NCBI RefSeq assembly: GCF_017591425.1
Contig: NW_024467104.1
Location: forward strand, 1,302,001-1,366,000
DNA from: Ochotona curzoniae
Lineage: Eukaryota > Chordata > Mammalia > Lagomorpha > Ochotonidae
Length of the DNA: 64,000 nt
Direction: 5' to 3'
Positions within the stretch are counted from its first letter, which is position 1. The number at the start of each line of letters is the position of its first letter. The notes beneath the pieces were generated by a model. The model did no database searches. It was not told the DNA's origin and was given only the letters and a program-made list of their open reading frames with translations. The translations under genes and the position numbers were made by a program. Below are positions 48,590 through 61,084 of the stretch, one piece after another.

Positions 48590-48937
48590 GTGTGTCTGTG
48601 TCTGTGCATGTGTGTGCATGTGTGTATGTGTGCACATGTGTGTGTGTGCATGTGTGTGTACGTGTGTGTGCGTGTGTGTGCCTGTGTGTGCACGTGTGTG
48701 TGTGTGTCTGTGTGTGTGCATGTGTGTGTATGTGTGTACACGTGTGTGTGCATGTGTGTGCGTATGTGTGTACGTGTGTGCATGTGTGTGTACGTGTGTG
48801 CGTGTGTGTACGTGTGTGTGTGCCTGTGTGTGCACGTGTGTGTGTGCGTGTGTCTGTGTGTGTGCATGTGTGTGTATGTGTGTACACGTGTGTGTGCATG
48901 TGTGTGCGTATGTGTGTACGTGTGTGCATGTGTGTGT

Positions 48938-48985
<48 letters not shown>
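48590..48985. repeat. Composite TG/TGCATG-type satellite, about 400 bp
   Basis: Alternating TG DNA punctuated by TGCATG, TGTACGTG and TACACGTG variants, ending in a pure (TG)n run (about 48939-48982). It has a higher-order structure: the stretch around 48715-48790 is repeated 146 bp further on (TACACG at 48737 and 48883). All six frames are open across it because TG/CA repeats contain no stop codons, so the long apparent proteins are artefacts. Alternating purine-pyrimidine DNA of this kind can adopt Z-DNA. Confidence 0.92.
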
Positions 48986-48986
<1 letters not shown>

Positions 48987-49229
48987 CACGTTTGTTTCTG
49001 GGTGGGTGTACAGAACCAAAAGAGCCAGATGCAGAAAGGAGGGAGGATAGAAAAAGTATTTTGAGGCATCTCAATCTGTGAAATATCTGGAATATGTACA
49101 CTTTATACAAATTAATGAATTTTAAAAATTTGAAGCAGAGTTGATGAAAATAATGTTTATTGGCTGGAGTTATTTCTGTCTTATGTATATGTGTGATTAT
49201 GTATATGTGTGATTTAGCTAATTTAAGAC

Positions 49230-50312
49230 AAAAAACATTTTTTTTTTTATTGTTGCTTACATTGTATTATGTAGTACAGTTTTATAGGCGCTGGGGATTC
49301 CCCCCACCCCTCCCATACCCCTCCCCCCATGGTGGATTCCTCCACCTTGTTGCATAACCATAGTTCAAGTTCAGTTGAGATTCATTGCTTGCAAACACAT
49401 GCCTAGCATAAAGTTCAGCGTCTTATTGTCCAGATAAGTTCAGTGGCCTCTTGGGGAGACCTTCTATGGTCTGAAGATAGGTCTAACAGAGTAAAGATCC
49501 GGTCAGTTAAAAGCCCCAACAAGGCCTCAGTATCAATATACAACATTATGGAATTAATTGACATAGTATTGGGTAAACAATATGTTAAAAATAATGCAAG
49601 TTCCATTCTTCAAAACATCTGGGTTGAGACAGTATCAATGACAGGTTCAAAAAATAACAAACAACCAAACAAAAAATTACAGGTTAAATCAAGGCAAACA
49701 TGTGGTATCTAACCTTTTGGGATTCACTCATTTCCCTTAGCATTATAGATTCCAGTTGTGCCCATTTAGCCACAAAGAACTGCATTTTGTTTTTTTTAAT
49801 AGCTGAGTAGTATTCCATGGAGTAGATGAACCAAAGCTTTCTTATCCAATCTTCTGCTGATGGGCATTTTGGTTGCTTCCATGTTTTTGCAATTACTGAT
49901 TGTGCTGCAATGAACATAGGGATGCATGTTGGTTTGTCGTAAAACAGGTGTTTTGGATATATTCCTAGGAGTGCTATTGCTGGGTCATATGGTATGCAGA
50001 TTTTGAGTTGTTTGAGTGTTCTCCATACTGCTTTCCATAAAGGCTGTACCAATTTGCAGCTCCACCAGCAATGGAGTAGGGTTCCCTTTTCCCCGCATCC
50101 TCGCCAGCAAGCGTCGTTGGTGTTCTTGTTTATGTGGGCCAATCTTGCTGGTGTTAGGTGGTACCTCATCGATGTTTTAATTTGGATTTCCCTTATTGCT
50201 AGGGAGCTGGAACATTTTTTCATATGTTTGTTTGCCATTTGGACTTGTTCCTTTGTGAAATGTTTGCCCATTTCCCGTGCCCATTTCTTGAGTGGCTTGT
50301 TCGTTTTTAAAA
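49230..50312 (-). mobile_element. 5'-truncated L1, antisense
   Basis: T-run at 49238-49248 (antisense A tail), 3' untranslated region with C-rich tract (about 49300-49335), then on the minus strand an open ORF2 C-terminus, 50271-49684: KKCSSSLAIREIQ, CWRGCGEKGTLLHCWWSCKL, YDPAIALLGIYPKHL, ending MFALI. The fragment stays open for 195 codons, so it is younger than the L1 at 26385-33290, where the same region is broken. It lacks all upstream ORF2 and ORF1. It ends about 100 bp upstream of the OR promoter candidate. Confidence 0.9.
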
Positions 50313-50409
50313 TATTACATTTAGTCTTAATTCCCTACCTGTATGACAAATCAGATGTGAAAACAAACTACTATATCTCTTACTGACTCCTGAGGGACTG
50401 AGAGCACAG

Positions 50410-50523
50410 TCCCCAGGGACCTAGCCCAGAAACGGTTATAAAAGCAAGGTCAGTTCCTGGTTGTTCCTGGACCTTGAGGAGGCAGAACTGAATTCAACAA
50501 ATACAGTAGTGGTTGTCTGTCAG
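50410..50523 (+). promoter_or_regulatory. Candidate OR promoter: EBF/Olf-1 site, TATA box, first exon with splice donor
   Basis: A palindromic EBF/Olf-1 consensus (TCCCCAGGGA, 50410-50419) lies 17 bases upstream of a canonical TATA box (TATAAAA, 50437-50443). About 80 bases after the TATA box comes a good splice donor (GTCAG|GTAACA, exon end 50523). The expected transcription start is near 50468. The acceptor TCTTTCACAG ends at 51771, 22 bases before the OR start at 51794, so the intron would be about 1.25 kb. O/E (EBF) sites next to a TATA box and a short untranslated first exon are well-known features of OR promoters. The assignment to this gene is inferred. Confidence 0.55.
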
Positions 50524-50684
50524 GTAACACCATTGTTGCTGTTTTGATAATTTTCTAGGTATGCTTATTTCATCTCTTCATCCTTTTTCCATCAAAAGGG
50601 TTCTATAAACCAACAGATATTATGGAATTTCATGAAAGCGTTTCTTAATTAGTTTATTTATTATTTTAATTTTCTAGAACTTAA

Positions 50685-50990
50685 GAATTATTTATCTAAA
50701 AGACAGAGAAAATGTGTGTGTGTGTGTGTGTTTGTGTGTGTGTTTACACATAATACGCCAATACCAAGGCTGAGTATAGGGCCAATGCCGGAAGCTAGGA
50801 ACTCTGTCTGATCTCCCACATAGGTAGCTTTCACCCAAGTACTTGCTCCATCAATTGCTGCCTTCTCAATACATCAGTAGGGAGCTGGAATGGAAGTACA
50901 AGAGATAGAACTCGAACTGGCACTCCAGAATGGGATGACAGCACCGTAAGCAGAAGCCTTTGTCATTTCAAATTCATATATGCATAGGTA
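50685..50990 (-). repeat. CSINE-related, old copy with (GT)n
   Basis: Minus-strand remnant: (GT)n at about 50714-50743 followed by 'aataccaaggctgagtatag', 'ctgatctcccacataggtag', 'agtagggagctggaatggaa' and 'gaactcgaactggcactcca'. It lies inside the presumed intron of the downstream OR. Confidence 0.65.
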
Positions 50991-51793
50991 GAAGCAAATA
51001 AAATAAAGTAATAACATGAGAGTTTAGATAGTCAAGCATCATTCGTCATTTCAAGCTGTTACCTGTACTATTTTAATGTGTTCTCAAAATTTTTGAAAAA
51101 TCTAACTTTTAAAAAATCTGTCTGCAGAGACAGATGTCTATATAAGTTTAAGCCAAGCTTCAGAAGACTCATACAAGGATGACTACATTTTATTCAAACA
51201 TCATCTTTTTTGCTTCTGTTTTCCTTGTACCTTCAACAATAGCATCTTGACAGAATCAATATATAGATTCTGATATGGCTTTGTTCCAAATCTTGAATGA
51301 CGTGGGGAAAACAATAAGACGTAGTCATTACTCACGTTGCTCCATTAACTGTTGTTCTCTCACAAGGCATTACAATATTTTTACAAAAGTAGTAAATATA
51401 ATCTTGACAGAATATCTAAGTCATTTGGATGGACTAATTGTAAGAACTTTTACCTTTTACCTGAGGACATAAAATTGTTGCTCTACTCAGTGGAAGCAGC
51501 AAAAACATCATAACCTCTATGCGGATTTGCACAGAAATAATTTACTAGGTTTGGAGAAAATACACTACAAATTTCCTTTGTAAGATGCACATGTAAGAAG
51601 CATCATCACTGGCAGCTACTTGATTTACATCACATCTGTAAAGTCAGTTCACTTTAAATAGTCCTGGTATTGCTTCATTCACTTTATTGTAATATCTGTA
51701 GACAAACACCCGACAGTACGTTATCATAATAAGATAATATTAATTGTCTGCTTCAATGAAATCTTTCACAGCTGAGGGTTTCTGGAGCTGAGG

Positions 51794-52729
51794 ATGGCTC
51801 AGAACTGCAGTTTGTTTCCAGACTTTCTATTTCTAGGACTTTCTGACAAGCAAGATGTGCAGCTGGGGCTTTTTCTTCTGTTCCTCCTTGTTTATGGCAC
51901 CACTGTGATCGCCAATCTAGGGATGATCTTGCTGATCAAGATGGATCCGAGACTTCACACGCCCATGTATTACTTCCTGAGCAATCTGTCTTTTTGTGAT
52001 GTGTGCTACTCTTCCACTGTCTCTCCTAAGATGTTGTCTGATTTTTTATCCGAGCAAAAGAGAATTCCATATAATGTTTGTGCCATTCAAATGTATTTTT
52101 TCGGGGCCTTTGCGGACATGGAATGTCTCATGTTGGCTGTCATGGCCTATGATCGTTACGTAGCCATCTGCAATCCGCTTCTTTACACCATTGCCATGTC
52201 TGGGAGGTTGTGTACACAACTAGTAGCTGTTGTCATCACCGTAGGCTTGGTGGATTCAGCCATCCACACAAGCTGCACATTTCGACTGTCCTTCTGCAAT
52301 TCAAACGTCATCAATCACTTTTTCTGTGACATTCCACCCTTGCTGGCCCTCTCTGACTCAGACACTTCTGTTAATGAGATAGTGATGTTCACGTTCATTG
52401 GCTGTGTTGTGGGGTTCAGCATCGTCACTGTCTTCCTCTCCTATAGTTACATCATCACTACCATTCTTCGGATGAAATCAGCTGAGGGCCGGCGCAAAGC
52501 CTTCTCTACCTGTGCCTCCCACTTAGCAGCAGTAGCTGTGTTTCATGGAACTCTACTGTTCATGTATTTCCGACCCAGCTCAAGTTACTCAATGGACACA
52601 GACAAAATGGCCTCTGTTTTCTACACAGTTGTCATTCCTATGTTAAACCCACTGATCTACAGCTTAAGGAATAAGGATGTGAAAGATGCTGTCAGAAAAG
52701 CAATCCAAACTATAGTGTCTTCTGGGTGA
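51794..52729 (+). CDS. Olfactory receptor, family 5-like
   Basis: Intact single coding exon, 311 residues. Seen: NCS glycosylation site at residue 4, NLG in helix 1, [36 protein letters not shown] with DRY at 120-122, [19 protein letters not shown] in extracellular loop 2, [21 protein letters not shown] in helix 6, [19 protein letters not shown] in helix 7 and C-tail. ALSDSDT has Asp where most family members have Cys (LSCSDT), so one loop-2 cysteine is lost. It is a class II receptor of the family 5 group; I cannot assign the subfamily from memory. The start follows directly after a splice acceptor (ends 51771) and gives the normal OR length. The best promoter candidate in the window lies 1.3 kb upstream. 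Confidence 0.93.
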   Translation: MAQNCSLFPDFLFLGLSDKQDVQLGLFLLFLLVYGTTVIANLGMILLIKMDPRLHTPMYYFLSNLSFCDVCYSSTVSPKMLSDFLSEQKRIPYNVCAIQMYFFGAFADMECLMLAVMAYDRYVAICNPLLYTIAMSGRLCTQLVAVVITVGLVDSAIHTSCTFRLSFCNSNVINHFFCDIPPLLALSDSDTSVNEIVMFTFIGCVVGFSIVTVFLSYSYIITTILRMKSAEGRRKAFSTCASHLAAVAVFHGTLLFMYFRPSSSYSMDTDKMASVFYTVVIPMLNPLIYSLRNKDVKDAVRKAIQTIVSSG

Positions 52730-55700
52730 AATGGGGCTTTCCACCTGAAATCACACAGCTCTCCTGAGAGTTAAGTTCAGGTATAGTTTAGCACAGTTCC
52801 TTGTAATCTTGCCAATACAACTTTCCATGTTTCGCTTTCCAAGTATTTTCGACTGTGTATCCATAAGTTGAGTGTAGGCAGCAGAGATGTTTGATCTTCT
52901 CCCTAAACTAGTAAGAGCAGAAAGTCTCCGCGTGTAGCTTTGCACAGAAGGTGCTTTTGCTCTTCTCTCCTCGGGCTAGAAGCATGTCCCAGAGAGTTAC
53001 TAAGTCAGCATACTCTTTGCTTTTTGGTTAATTCAAGCGGATTTAAATGGTGTTTTTTCTCAGGCAGAAGAAAATTAAAAATCAGCAAACTCAGTCTGTT
53101 TCAGGACTCTCCTTGTGCACCAGTACCTGCAGGCACATGCCCCGTTTTTACACTTAGAATAAGTACTAAATTAATGAACAATTGTAAACGGAAAATCTCC
53201 ACCTTAGACTCAAGGTTGCGAAGAGGAAAGGTCCTTGCATGTCTTACTCACCATCATTTCTGCTCTATTTTCTAAACTGTGCGGTTCCAGCATGTCATTC
53301 TCTAAACAAATCAATATCCTCTGCAAAACTGTTGTGACAAAACCTTTGTAAATGAACCAGAAAGAAAACCTCCCTTTCCTTACATCAGACGGTAGACTTG
53401 CCTTCTTGATGTCACCTTGGTGGACTTAATGTTGCTATCGACAACTTCATAGGAATTAAACGAACAGAAGCCAAAGCACGTTAACCTGCCGATTCTGTGT
53501 AGACTTCTGTTTGTTTAAATGAGCTCATGGAGCTAGCGCTGGTTAGGGTTTAATTAAAAAGCAACTGAAATGCCCAAATGACAAATTTTAAGTTGCAAAG
53601 CAAAATGTATTAATATAAATTCAATGCAGTGGAAAAATAGTATTTGTGTTGATATTTTATAATGGTTTGTATTATCTCTTGTGTATTAGAAAAAATAAAC
53701 AGGAACTCTATAAGAATGTTAATAATGACCATTTCTGAGTGGTTAGATCTTAAGTAACATTAATATTTCCCAATAATATGAAGCGTTTTCTTCACTGTGA
53801 GCACTAAGAAATTAACTCAATAATGAAATACATAGCCAAGTATCAAATTTTCAAAATCATTCATTGTGTTTTACATTGTTTTCATACAAAGAATATGGAG
53901 AGTTATGAATGGTTTTTCTTCTGAATCCACTTCTTTAATTTTACAGGCTGCTTCAAAATGTTTGCAGAAACTTTGAGAATAAAATACAAATTTGTTTCAA
54001 GTAACAATTTCAGGTCCACATTTTTATAATGCACGTTTTAGTTAATTTTTTGAAGATATACATTGGATTTCAAAAACTTTTGTACAAAACAAACATCTTC
54101 CAACTCCATTTTAAACAAACTTTTTAAGTACCTTTCAATGTATCATTTAAAGATAAGATGTATTGAGTATTAGGTAATTCATATTATCAAAGAAATGAAA
54201 CAGTTTATGAAAAAAGTATTTGTCATTTATTATCAAAAATCAGAGTTTGGAACAAATACAAGTATTCTCCTCTCCTTTAAATATTGTTTTTCCATAATCT
54301 CAAATAATATATTTGCTGTTCATATAACATATCATTTATCTGGACCTCTCAATAATTGTCCAAATCCCTTTCCAACTCTGTGAAACATCCTGAATATATT
54401 CATATTTATAAAAATTAAACACATTCAATTTTATAAAATTCACTCACTGATCATCATTAGCATCCGTATGTGGAAAACTTAAAGAATATTTTTCTTTATT
54501 CATTTAAATGCAGTGATTTAATAATTTTTAAACATTATCAGGACTCTATCAAGTTGCAAATTTTTTCCCTCTTACTTTCCATTATAAAACTGATCAAAAA
54601 TGGGAGAAGCTTTGCAACATAAATTTGGACTTTAACGTAAGATACACATGTATTCGGATCTTTGTGTTGATGTTAACTTGTTGAATTGTAGGGTCGTAGT
54701 CCAGTCTCAGATTTCTCATCTCTATAGGACAGGTTTAATGAGTATCCTCTCTATCCTGCTTATGTAAAGAAACATGGTCAGCAGTGTTTCTGAGATCATA
54801 CCAAGTGTGATGATTCACCTCCTGGTTCTGATGAAATGATGCCTTGTTCACTGTGTCATATAAAGAAGCCCAGACTTCAGGCTCTCACTTTTGTCCTTTA
54901 CAGAGAGCCTGTCACCTACTTAATGACACTTCAGTTATAAGTCCTGGCCTCAGGATGTGCTAAAGATCACCATCAAGACATCTAAAGCCTGATTCCACCT
55001 TCACTCCTACGCAGAACATTGCAGATTTCCCCACAGCTATCGGTGCTGAGCACGCCATTGCCATGTTTAAGCCAGATTGCTCTTTGCTGCCACTTTGCTC
55101 GTGGTCTAAGTCCCAGATCACACATTTCCAGAAAGTGAGTCTAAATAATTAATCTCAGGGTGCTTCATCGTATGCCATCCTTTGTGACTCTATCCCGTGG
55201 GTGACAGCTGCAACGGCACACTTAGCTGCAAAGGAACCCATACACTTTACAGAACATTTCCTAGGTTTGCTTAGGAGAATATACTTAGTAATTAACATTC
55301 TCGTCTACATCAATCATTGCACTCCCTCACCACTGACCTGTGTAGACAAATCCTGAACTGGAAAAACAAATTTCATTGTAGGGAATAAAATGATGGTCTA
55401 GATTTGTAGCACAATGGCTTTCCACTCAAGTTTTTGCTCTTATTATTTGACCTCACCTTTGATTTGGACACTCTGTAAATATCCTAACCATACATACTCT
55501 ATGCATCTTGCTCCATCAACTAGATAATTAATAATCTCAGCACCCACAAACTTTAATTATTATCCTATTAGAAGAGTTTGCATCAGGAACCTTACTTATA
55601 TATGTATACACAATATGAATGTTTAAAGATGTTATATATTCCTAAAGTATTTATGAGCCAGAGTTTAAGTTAATATTTAAAATTATTTTAATCATAAATA

Positions 55701-56480
55701 TCAAACACTATTTGCTTTTGAGTACAGAATCACTCTGCAGAAGGAATTAACACTACTAGAGAAATAGGCATGCTGCCTAACTAAGGAACATTCAAAATAT
55801 ACTTTCTAACATTTACTTTATTTCCCAAAATCCCCCCACAAAATAAAATGGATTAGGAAGCACAATAGAGAGGCAGCAATTTATATAATGAATAAGGATC
55901 ATTTAGTGACTTAGAGAATAAGAATATAGACTCACATAACTGCAAAGGTACAAAATAATGGCACACTTCTAAAAGAAAAACACAGGGTTCCCATGACATA
56001 CAGAACATGAATTAGCATCTGATGTCACTGTGACATTCATGAAATGACATGTGGGTGCTGACACCTGAGGAAGACTTTCTATTGCAGGTCTCAGATAAGC
56101 TGCAACGTACATATATTTGCACTAACATTTAAATCAGTTTATAAGCTTTCTAAACAAATTGTATTTATTTTCTTTCACAGCAGGAAATTTTTGTGTATCA
56201 TTGAGGTAGGCACACATTGGAGGTGATTGTGTTTTGAGTGGGAACCTGAATGAAGAAAAATATGAAATATAGCAAAATAAAATTTTTAATTAAAAAAAGT
56301 TAAGGATGTAAGTAATGTGTACAGGTCCCACTGTAATGTTAGGATCCAGTCCTCTTCTGTGGCTGCAGCCTCATTATTCACAAAGCTGGGTAATGCCTAC
56401 ACTAGAATTGACTTTTCCAAGAGTTAAGACGAATAGTCCAAAACTGGCATTCTTACTTGCCAGATATGTTCCGTCCTGTG
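52730..56480. other. Intergenic between two ORs, no gene seen
   Basis: About 3.75 kb of AT-rich sequence. Open frames (for example 52940-53275 +) show no recognisable protein. No CSINE or L1 is evident by eye, which is unusual for this repeat-rich window. Confidence 0.45.
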
Positions 56481-57413
56481 TTAAGGAAGCAGTTTCCAGT
56501 TAAGCATTTTTCTAAAGCCATTTTTGACATCTCTGTTTCTTAGGCTGTAAATTAGTGGATTCAGCATAGGTATAATGAGTGTATAGAATACAGAGGTCAC
56601 TTTGTCAGTATCCAGTGAATGACCCGAGCTGGGGCGCAAATAAATGCAGATCAGGGTACCATGATAGATAATGACGACGGTCAGGTGAGAAGCACAAGTG
56701 GAGAAGCCTTTTCTTCTTCCCTCAGCAGAACCTGTTTTAAGAATAGCTGCTATAATGCAGATGTAAGAAAGAAGAACTGCTAAAAGACAAATGCCTTCCA
56801 CTAAGCTAGCAAAGACCACCAAAATAATGTCATGTATGTAAGTGTCAGTGCAGGATAAAGAGAAGAGGGGGGAGATATCACAAAAGAAATGGTTTATCTC
56901 TTTTGAACAGAAAGACAAATGGAAGGTGTTAGTGGTATGAATAATTGAGCTCATGGTGCCCCCTAAAAATGCTCCAAATGCCAGCTGGCAACAAACCCTC
57001 TTGGACATGACAACACTGTAATGCAGAGGGTTGCAGATCGCTATATACCGATCATAAGCCATGGCAGCCAAGAGGAAAGACTCCATGTCAACCAAAGAGC
57101 AGAAAAAATACAACTGTGCAGCACAGCCATTATAGGAAATGACCTTCTTAGCAGAACCCAAAGTCACAAGTAATTTGGGGGCAATTACAGAAGAATAGCA
57201 TGCATCTACGAAGGATAAGAGGCAGAGGAAAAAGTACATTGGGGTGTGCAAATGGGACGTGATTGTGATTAATAGAATCATCCCAAGATTCCCCATCAGC
57301 GTAACAGAATAGATGCAAAAGAACACTGCAAAAAGAAGACTCTGCAGTTCAGGATGGTCACTGAATGCCAGAAGAATGAACTCTGTCTTCACTGTGCCAT
57401 TCTCCAACTCCAT
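56481..57413 (-). CDS. Olfactory receptor, family 5-like
   Basis: Intact single coding exon, 310 residues. Seen: NGT glycosylation site at residue 5, GNLG in helix 1, [35 protein letters not shown] with DRY at 121-123, [20 protein letters not shown] in loop 2, [21 protein letters not shown] in helix 6 and [19 protein letters not shown]. The frame stays open upstream to 57572, but I start at the ATG at 57413. That gives the usual short OR amino terminus, and a splice acceptor (CATGACTGCAG) ends at 57436 on the minus strand, so the upstream 53 codons would be intron. Lys-to-Gly in FSTC context (KGF instead of KAF) is a minor deviation. Subfamily not resolved. It points toward the 51794 gene (convergent). 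Confidence 0.93.
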   Translation of the reverse strand: MELENGTVKTEFILLAFSDHPELQSLLFAVFFCIYSVTLMGNLGMILLITITSHLHTPMYFFLCLLSFVDACYSSVIAPKLLVTLGSAKKVISYNGCAAQLYFFCSLVDMESFLLAAMAYDRYIAICNPLHYSVVMSKRVCCQLAFGAFLGGTMSSIIHTTNTFHLSFCSKEINHFFCDISPLFSLSCTDTYIHDIILVVFASLVEGICLLAVLLSYICIIAAILKTGSAEGRRKGFSTCASHLTVVIIYHGTLICIYLRPSSGHSLDTDKVTSVFYTLIIPMLNPLIYSLRNRDVKNGFRKMLNWKLLP

Positions 57414-58535
57414 GGTCTGTGGTGCTTCTGGCTTTCTGCAGTCATGACAAAGTGTTGATAAGAACAGTAACAGTAACCTAGACACTGACAAAGAAAGCAT
57501 AAATATACATGAATAAATAGAACCAAGATATTGAATCCACATCCACACTGTGCTAGCAACTAGGAACGTCAATAGTTAATGTAGTACAATGATCAGATTG
57601 GTATGCTATTCTATAACATTCCAGATCCTAATCCAAATATCCACAGACTTACATTTTTTTTCTGCTGTAAAATTAAATGATTGTCATTCATTCTGTAGAA
57701 AAACTATGTTTTGAAGCCATTTATAAATTTTACTTGTGACTTTCCAGTGTGCAATACACTGTGCTTCACTCTGTTTTGTGCTTGGCACATCAATTCAATT
57801 AATGAGATGATTGAATCGAGTCTCAGTTTCAAATTGTGTCTGTATGTACAAAGAATATAGCTGGATCAATACTTCACTTTGTGCACAGTGATTTCCCTCC
57901 GGCGATAGCTATTGCAAATTTTCACTTTCAAATGTTCACTAGTGAATACTTGCTATCCTGCGTCCTGTCACATCCAGGAAATATATTTCACTTTGCATCC
58001 CAAAATATTATAAACCTACTATGAGTACTCTAAACTTTGTCATCAAATCATTCTGCCATCAATTAAGACACTTACACCATTATTATGTTAATACTATTTT
58101 GGAATATATTTAAGCCAACTTCGTATTTAAAAGCATAGCCATGCTCTACCTACTTCTTTCATTTTCATTCATTTCAATGTCATGTGCCCTCATGGACATC
58201 TCCTCTCATTTCAGCATTCTCACTTCATCCCAGTGACATGATTATTTCTCCCAGTTAATTCCATCATGCTTAATATTCCAAGCTATAGCCCAGATGCAAA
58301 ACTCAAATACTTTTAAATCTGTGGCATTTTATTTCTCTGCATCATGTGACTGGGTTATTTGTTCTTTAAATGCCTATGTCACAGTTTAAACTAGTAAAGC
58401 TACTGTGGGAAACAAACCATAGATACCTTACCAAAAAAAAAAAAAAAGAAAGAAAAGCTAGAATAAGAACTTCCATACATAACAGAAATCACAATATTGT
58501 GTACTCATTCAAAAACATTTGGTTACTTGATTATA
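57414..58535. other. Region 5' of the minus-strand OR
   Basis: Probable intron/upstream sequence of the OR at 56481-57413. A weak EBF-like word (TCCCTCCGGC, about 57894-57903) is present, but without a convincing TATA box and donor, so no promoter is called. A-run at about 58433-58447. Confidence 0.35.
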
Positions 58536-58539
58536 AAAC

Positions 58540-59460
58540 ACACCTGCACCATCACCGCACCCTCTCTCCCCTTTGTTCTCTATATTATAATAGCAGTGCA
58601 GTCCTTCAACAACAGTCACAAGTCCATCATTCTGCTATTTAATTGTGCCCTGACATTATAGGTACTGAGTCCCAGCATTCTGTTGTCAAGATGTATTTAA
58701 CAGTTTCATTAGAAGTCTATCTTTTACTCAGAAGCAGAAATGCATACTGCTTTGCATCTCCACTTCATGGTATACTAGCCCCCATGACACAGTTCATCTA
58801 AATAAACACATGCATGTCTACTCATATATCTACTAAACTTGTATTTTGCAAAGAAAATTGTCTTATAGCAGAGAGAACATGTGATATTTGTCCTTTTGGG
58901 ATTGGTTTATTTTACTGAGCATAACGGTCTTTCAATGAGACCATTTTGTTGCAAATGCTAGCATTTCACTTTTTAAATGACTGAGCAGTATTCCATAGAG
59001 TAGATGTACTACAGTTTCTTTATCCAGTCTTCTTTTAAATGATATCTGGGTTGTTTCCACATCTTTGCTCTTGTAGATTGTGCTGCTGCGAATACAGTGT
59101 TACAGATCACTTTCTCATGTATAGATTTCATGTCCTTCTGATGTATTCCCAGAAGTGGGATAGCCGGGTCATACAGCAGGTCAATTTTCAGTTCTCTTAG
59201 CACTCTCCATACAAACTTCCATAATGGCTGTACTAGCCTATACTCCCAGGAACAGTTAGTTCAGTAGGGTACCTTTCCCACCCCTCCCCCTTGTCCACTC
59301 CAGCAGTTGTTGTTAGTAGAGTTCTAAATGTAGGCCAGTTTCACCGCTGTTAGCTAGAACATCAATGTGGTTTTTATTTATTTTTCCCTATAAATAAATA
59401 GCTAGGGAACTTGAGCATCTTTTCAAATTGCCTCATTTGCATGAGACCTCTGCTTAACTG
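58540..59460 (-). mobile_element. Old L1, antisense (3' untranslated region and ORF2 end)
   Basis: Plus-strand 'aagtccatcattctgctatt' belongs to the same L1 3' family as 25140. It is followed by 'tccttttgggattggtttat' and 'agtattccatagagtagatg'. A minus-strand open piece (59203-59009) reads [14 protein letters not shown] and KMWKQPRYHLKEDWIKKL, the conserved C-terminus of ORF2. Otherwise broken. Confidence 0.8.
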
Positions 59461-59984
59461 CACTCCAACTGAAGTTGTAATTAAATCAGAGTGGCTCTGG
59501 AATCTATTCTTTTAAATTGATTTCTGGCTTTAGAAGCTATTTAAATAGGTCTCCAAATTAAGGATTCCTAACTTTGGCAAGCAAATTTCAGTGCTAAAGA
59601 AATGACAGAATAATTGTACTGTGGGAATATTCCTTAAGTTATTCTAAAATGCATAGGAATGAAACTGAAATCCTATGATTTTACTATTATTTTGAGCCAA
59701 GCCCCTGTCTATTATCTGAAAGATTATGAGTCTTTGTACTTTTTACCTGATAAAACTTATAGTTACTGATATATTCAGCTGTTATCACAAAGTAAATTCA
59801 TATCACATTACAGAAAAATTCCAAACAAAGTAAACCAAGGAAGGAAGGAAGGGAGATGGATGGAAGAAGGGAAAGGGTGAATTAAGTATGGTTACGTTGA
59901 TAGAATTGTATCTGTGAAATATTTTATATTAGTAAAATTTTAGAAAAGTCTGCATCAGTTAGCAGAAGGATACAACTGAATTGA

Positions 59985-60720
59985 AAACATAATGTCACCT
60001 TACACCTGTTAGAATGACTATTATCAAAAGGATAAAAACAAGCTTTGAGGAAGATGTGGAGAAAAGTTGTAACACCGTTAGAAATGCAAATTAGCACAAT
60101 CATTTGGAAAAGAGTGTGGAAGAATCTCAAATATTAAAAATAGATTTGCCCTATGACTCAGCAAACTTATTACTGTGAAATTAATTTATCCAAGAGATTT
60201 TTGATGTATCATCATTCATAAAAGGCGAGGTATGGAAACAGCCTAAGTGTTTGTTGATGGGTAAAAAATATGGAATGTGAACACAAGGGAACATTCCTAA
60301 ACCTTAACAGAATAAGAGTCTGTCATTTGTGACAACCTGGATGATCTAAACAACATGTGCTAAACAAAATAAGGGAGACGCAGAAAGACGAATACTACAG
60401 GATCTCACTCATATGTGAAATATAACATGGTTGAAATCGTACAAGTCCAGGGTGGCACAGGGGCTATCCGCAGTTGGGTGATAAAGCACAGGGAATAAAG
60501 ATGTGCTGTTGGGAGACTACATTAGGAGAGGTAAATACCAATGAACAACTGTGTAATATGATAAATTGTATCATATATTTCAAAATTGAAATTGAAATAA
60601 GATTAGATTAGGACACTAAAGTTTTAGTGAGCTACTCTATAACTTGATCAATATAGTCTAGGACTTGATCAGTACAACCAATCTTATTATATTATATATT
60701 TCAAAATGGCTCCATGAGTG
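59985..60720 (+). mobile_element. Ancient L1 3' end, plus strand
   Basis: Plus-strand words 'tcaccttacacctgttagaa', 'tagatttgccctatgactca' and 'tactacaggatctcactcat' mark the ORF2 C-terminal region of an old mammalian L1. It is followed by a 3' untranslated stretch with 'gtatcatatatttcaaaatt'. The oldest L1 in the window by degradation. Confidence 0.65.
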
Positions 60721-61084
60721 GCAATATGAGGGGTAACAGCTAGTCCATTTAATGTGATCAAACCAGCAATCAAGCCTGCTGCAATTATTTTATCTTGCAT
60801 CATGACAGTACATCCTACTCCATAAAAATATAACTACTTGTTAATGAAAGCAAAATTTAAAATAGAAATGAATTTAGACACTGTATTTGTCATTTCCAGT
60901 TAAAAACAGATAAGTCATCCAGAATTTATGAGTAGAAAGGAGTTAGTTGTAAGGGGGTACCTTTTATATGCACAAAGGAAGGTCTCTGCAGGACACTCCA
61001 ACAAAGTATTAGAAATTGCAGAACAGAAACAGACAACTCTGGTCAGATTAAAAAGAAAACAACACATCAATCCCCCAGATAATG
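60721..61084. other. Intergenic, no gene seen
   Basis: AT-rich sequence between the ancient L1 and the second inverted-duplication arm. Confidence 0.4.

Noticed and set aside
48505..49110. Six long overlapping open frames of His-Thr or Cys-Val repeats
   Set aside because: They are the six translations of a TG/CA repeat, which contains no stop codons; none has a non-repeat protein signature.
57414..57572. A 53-residue hydrophobic N-terminal extension of the OR at 56481-57413, resembling a signal peptide
   Set aside because: A splice acceptor ends at 57436 and the ATG at 57413 gives the normal OR length and amino terminus, so the extension is most likely intron sequence.
57880..57910. EBF-like word TCCCTCCGGC upstream of the OR at 56481-57413
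   Set aside because: No convincing TATA box or splice donor follows at the expected spacing, so I did not call a promoter.
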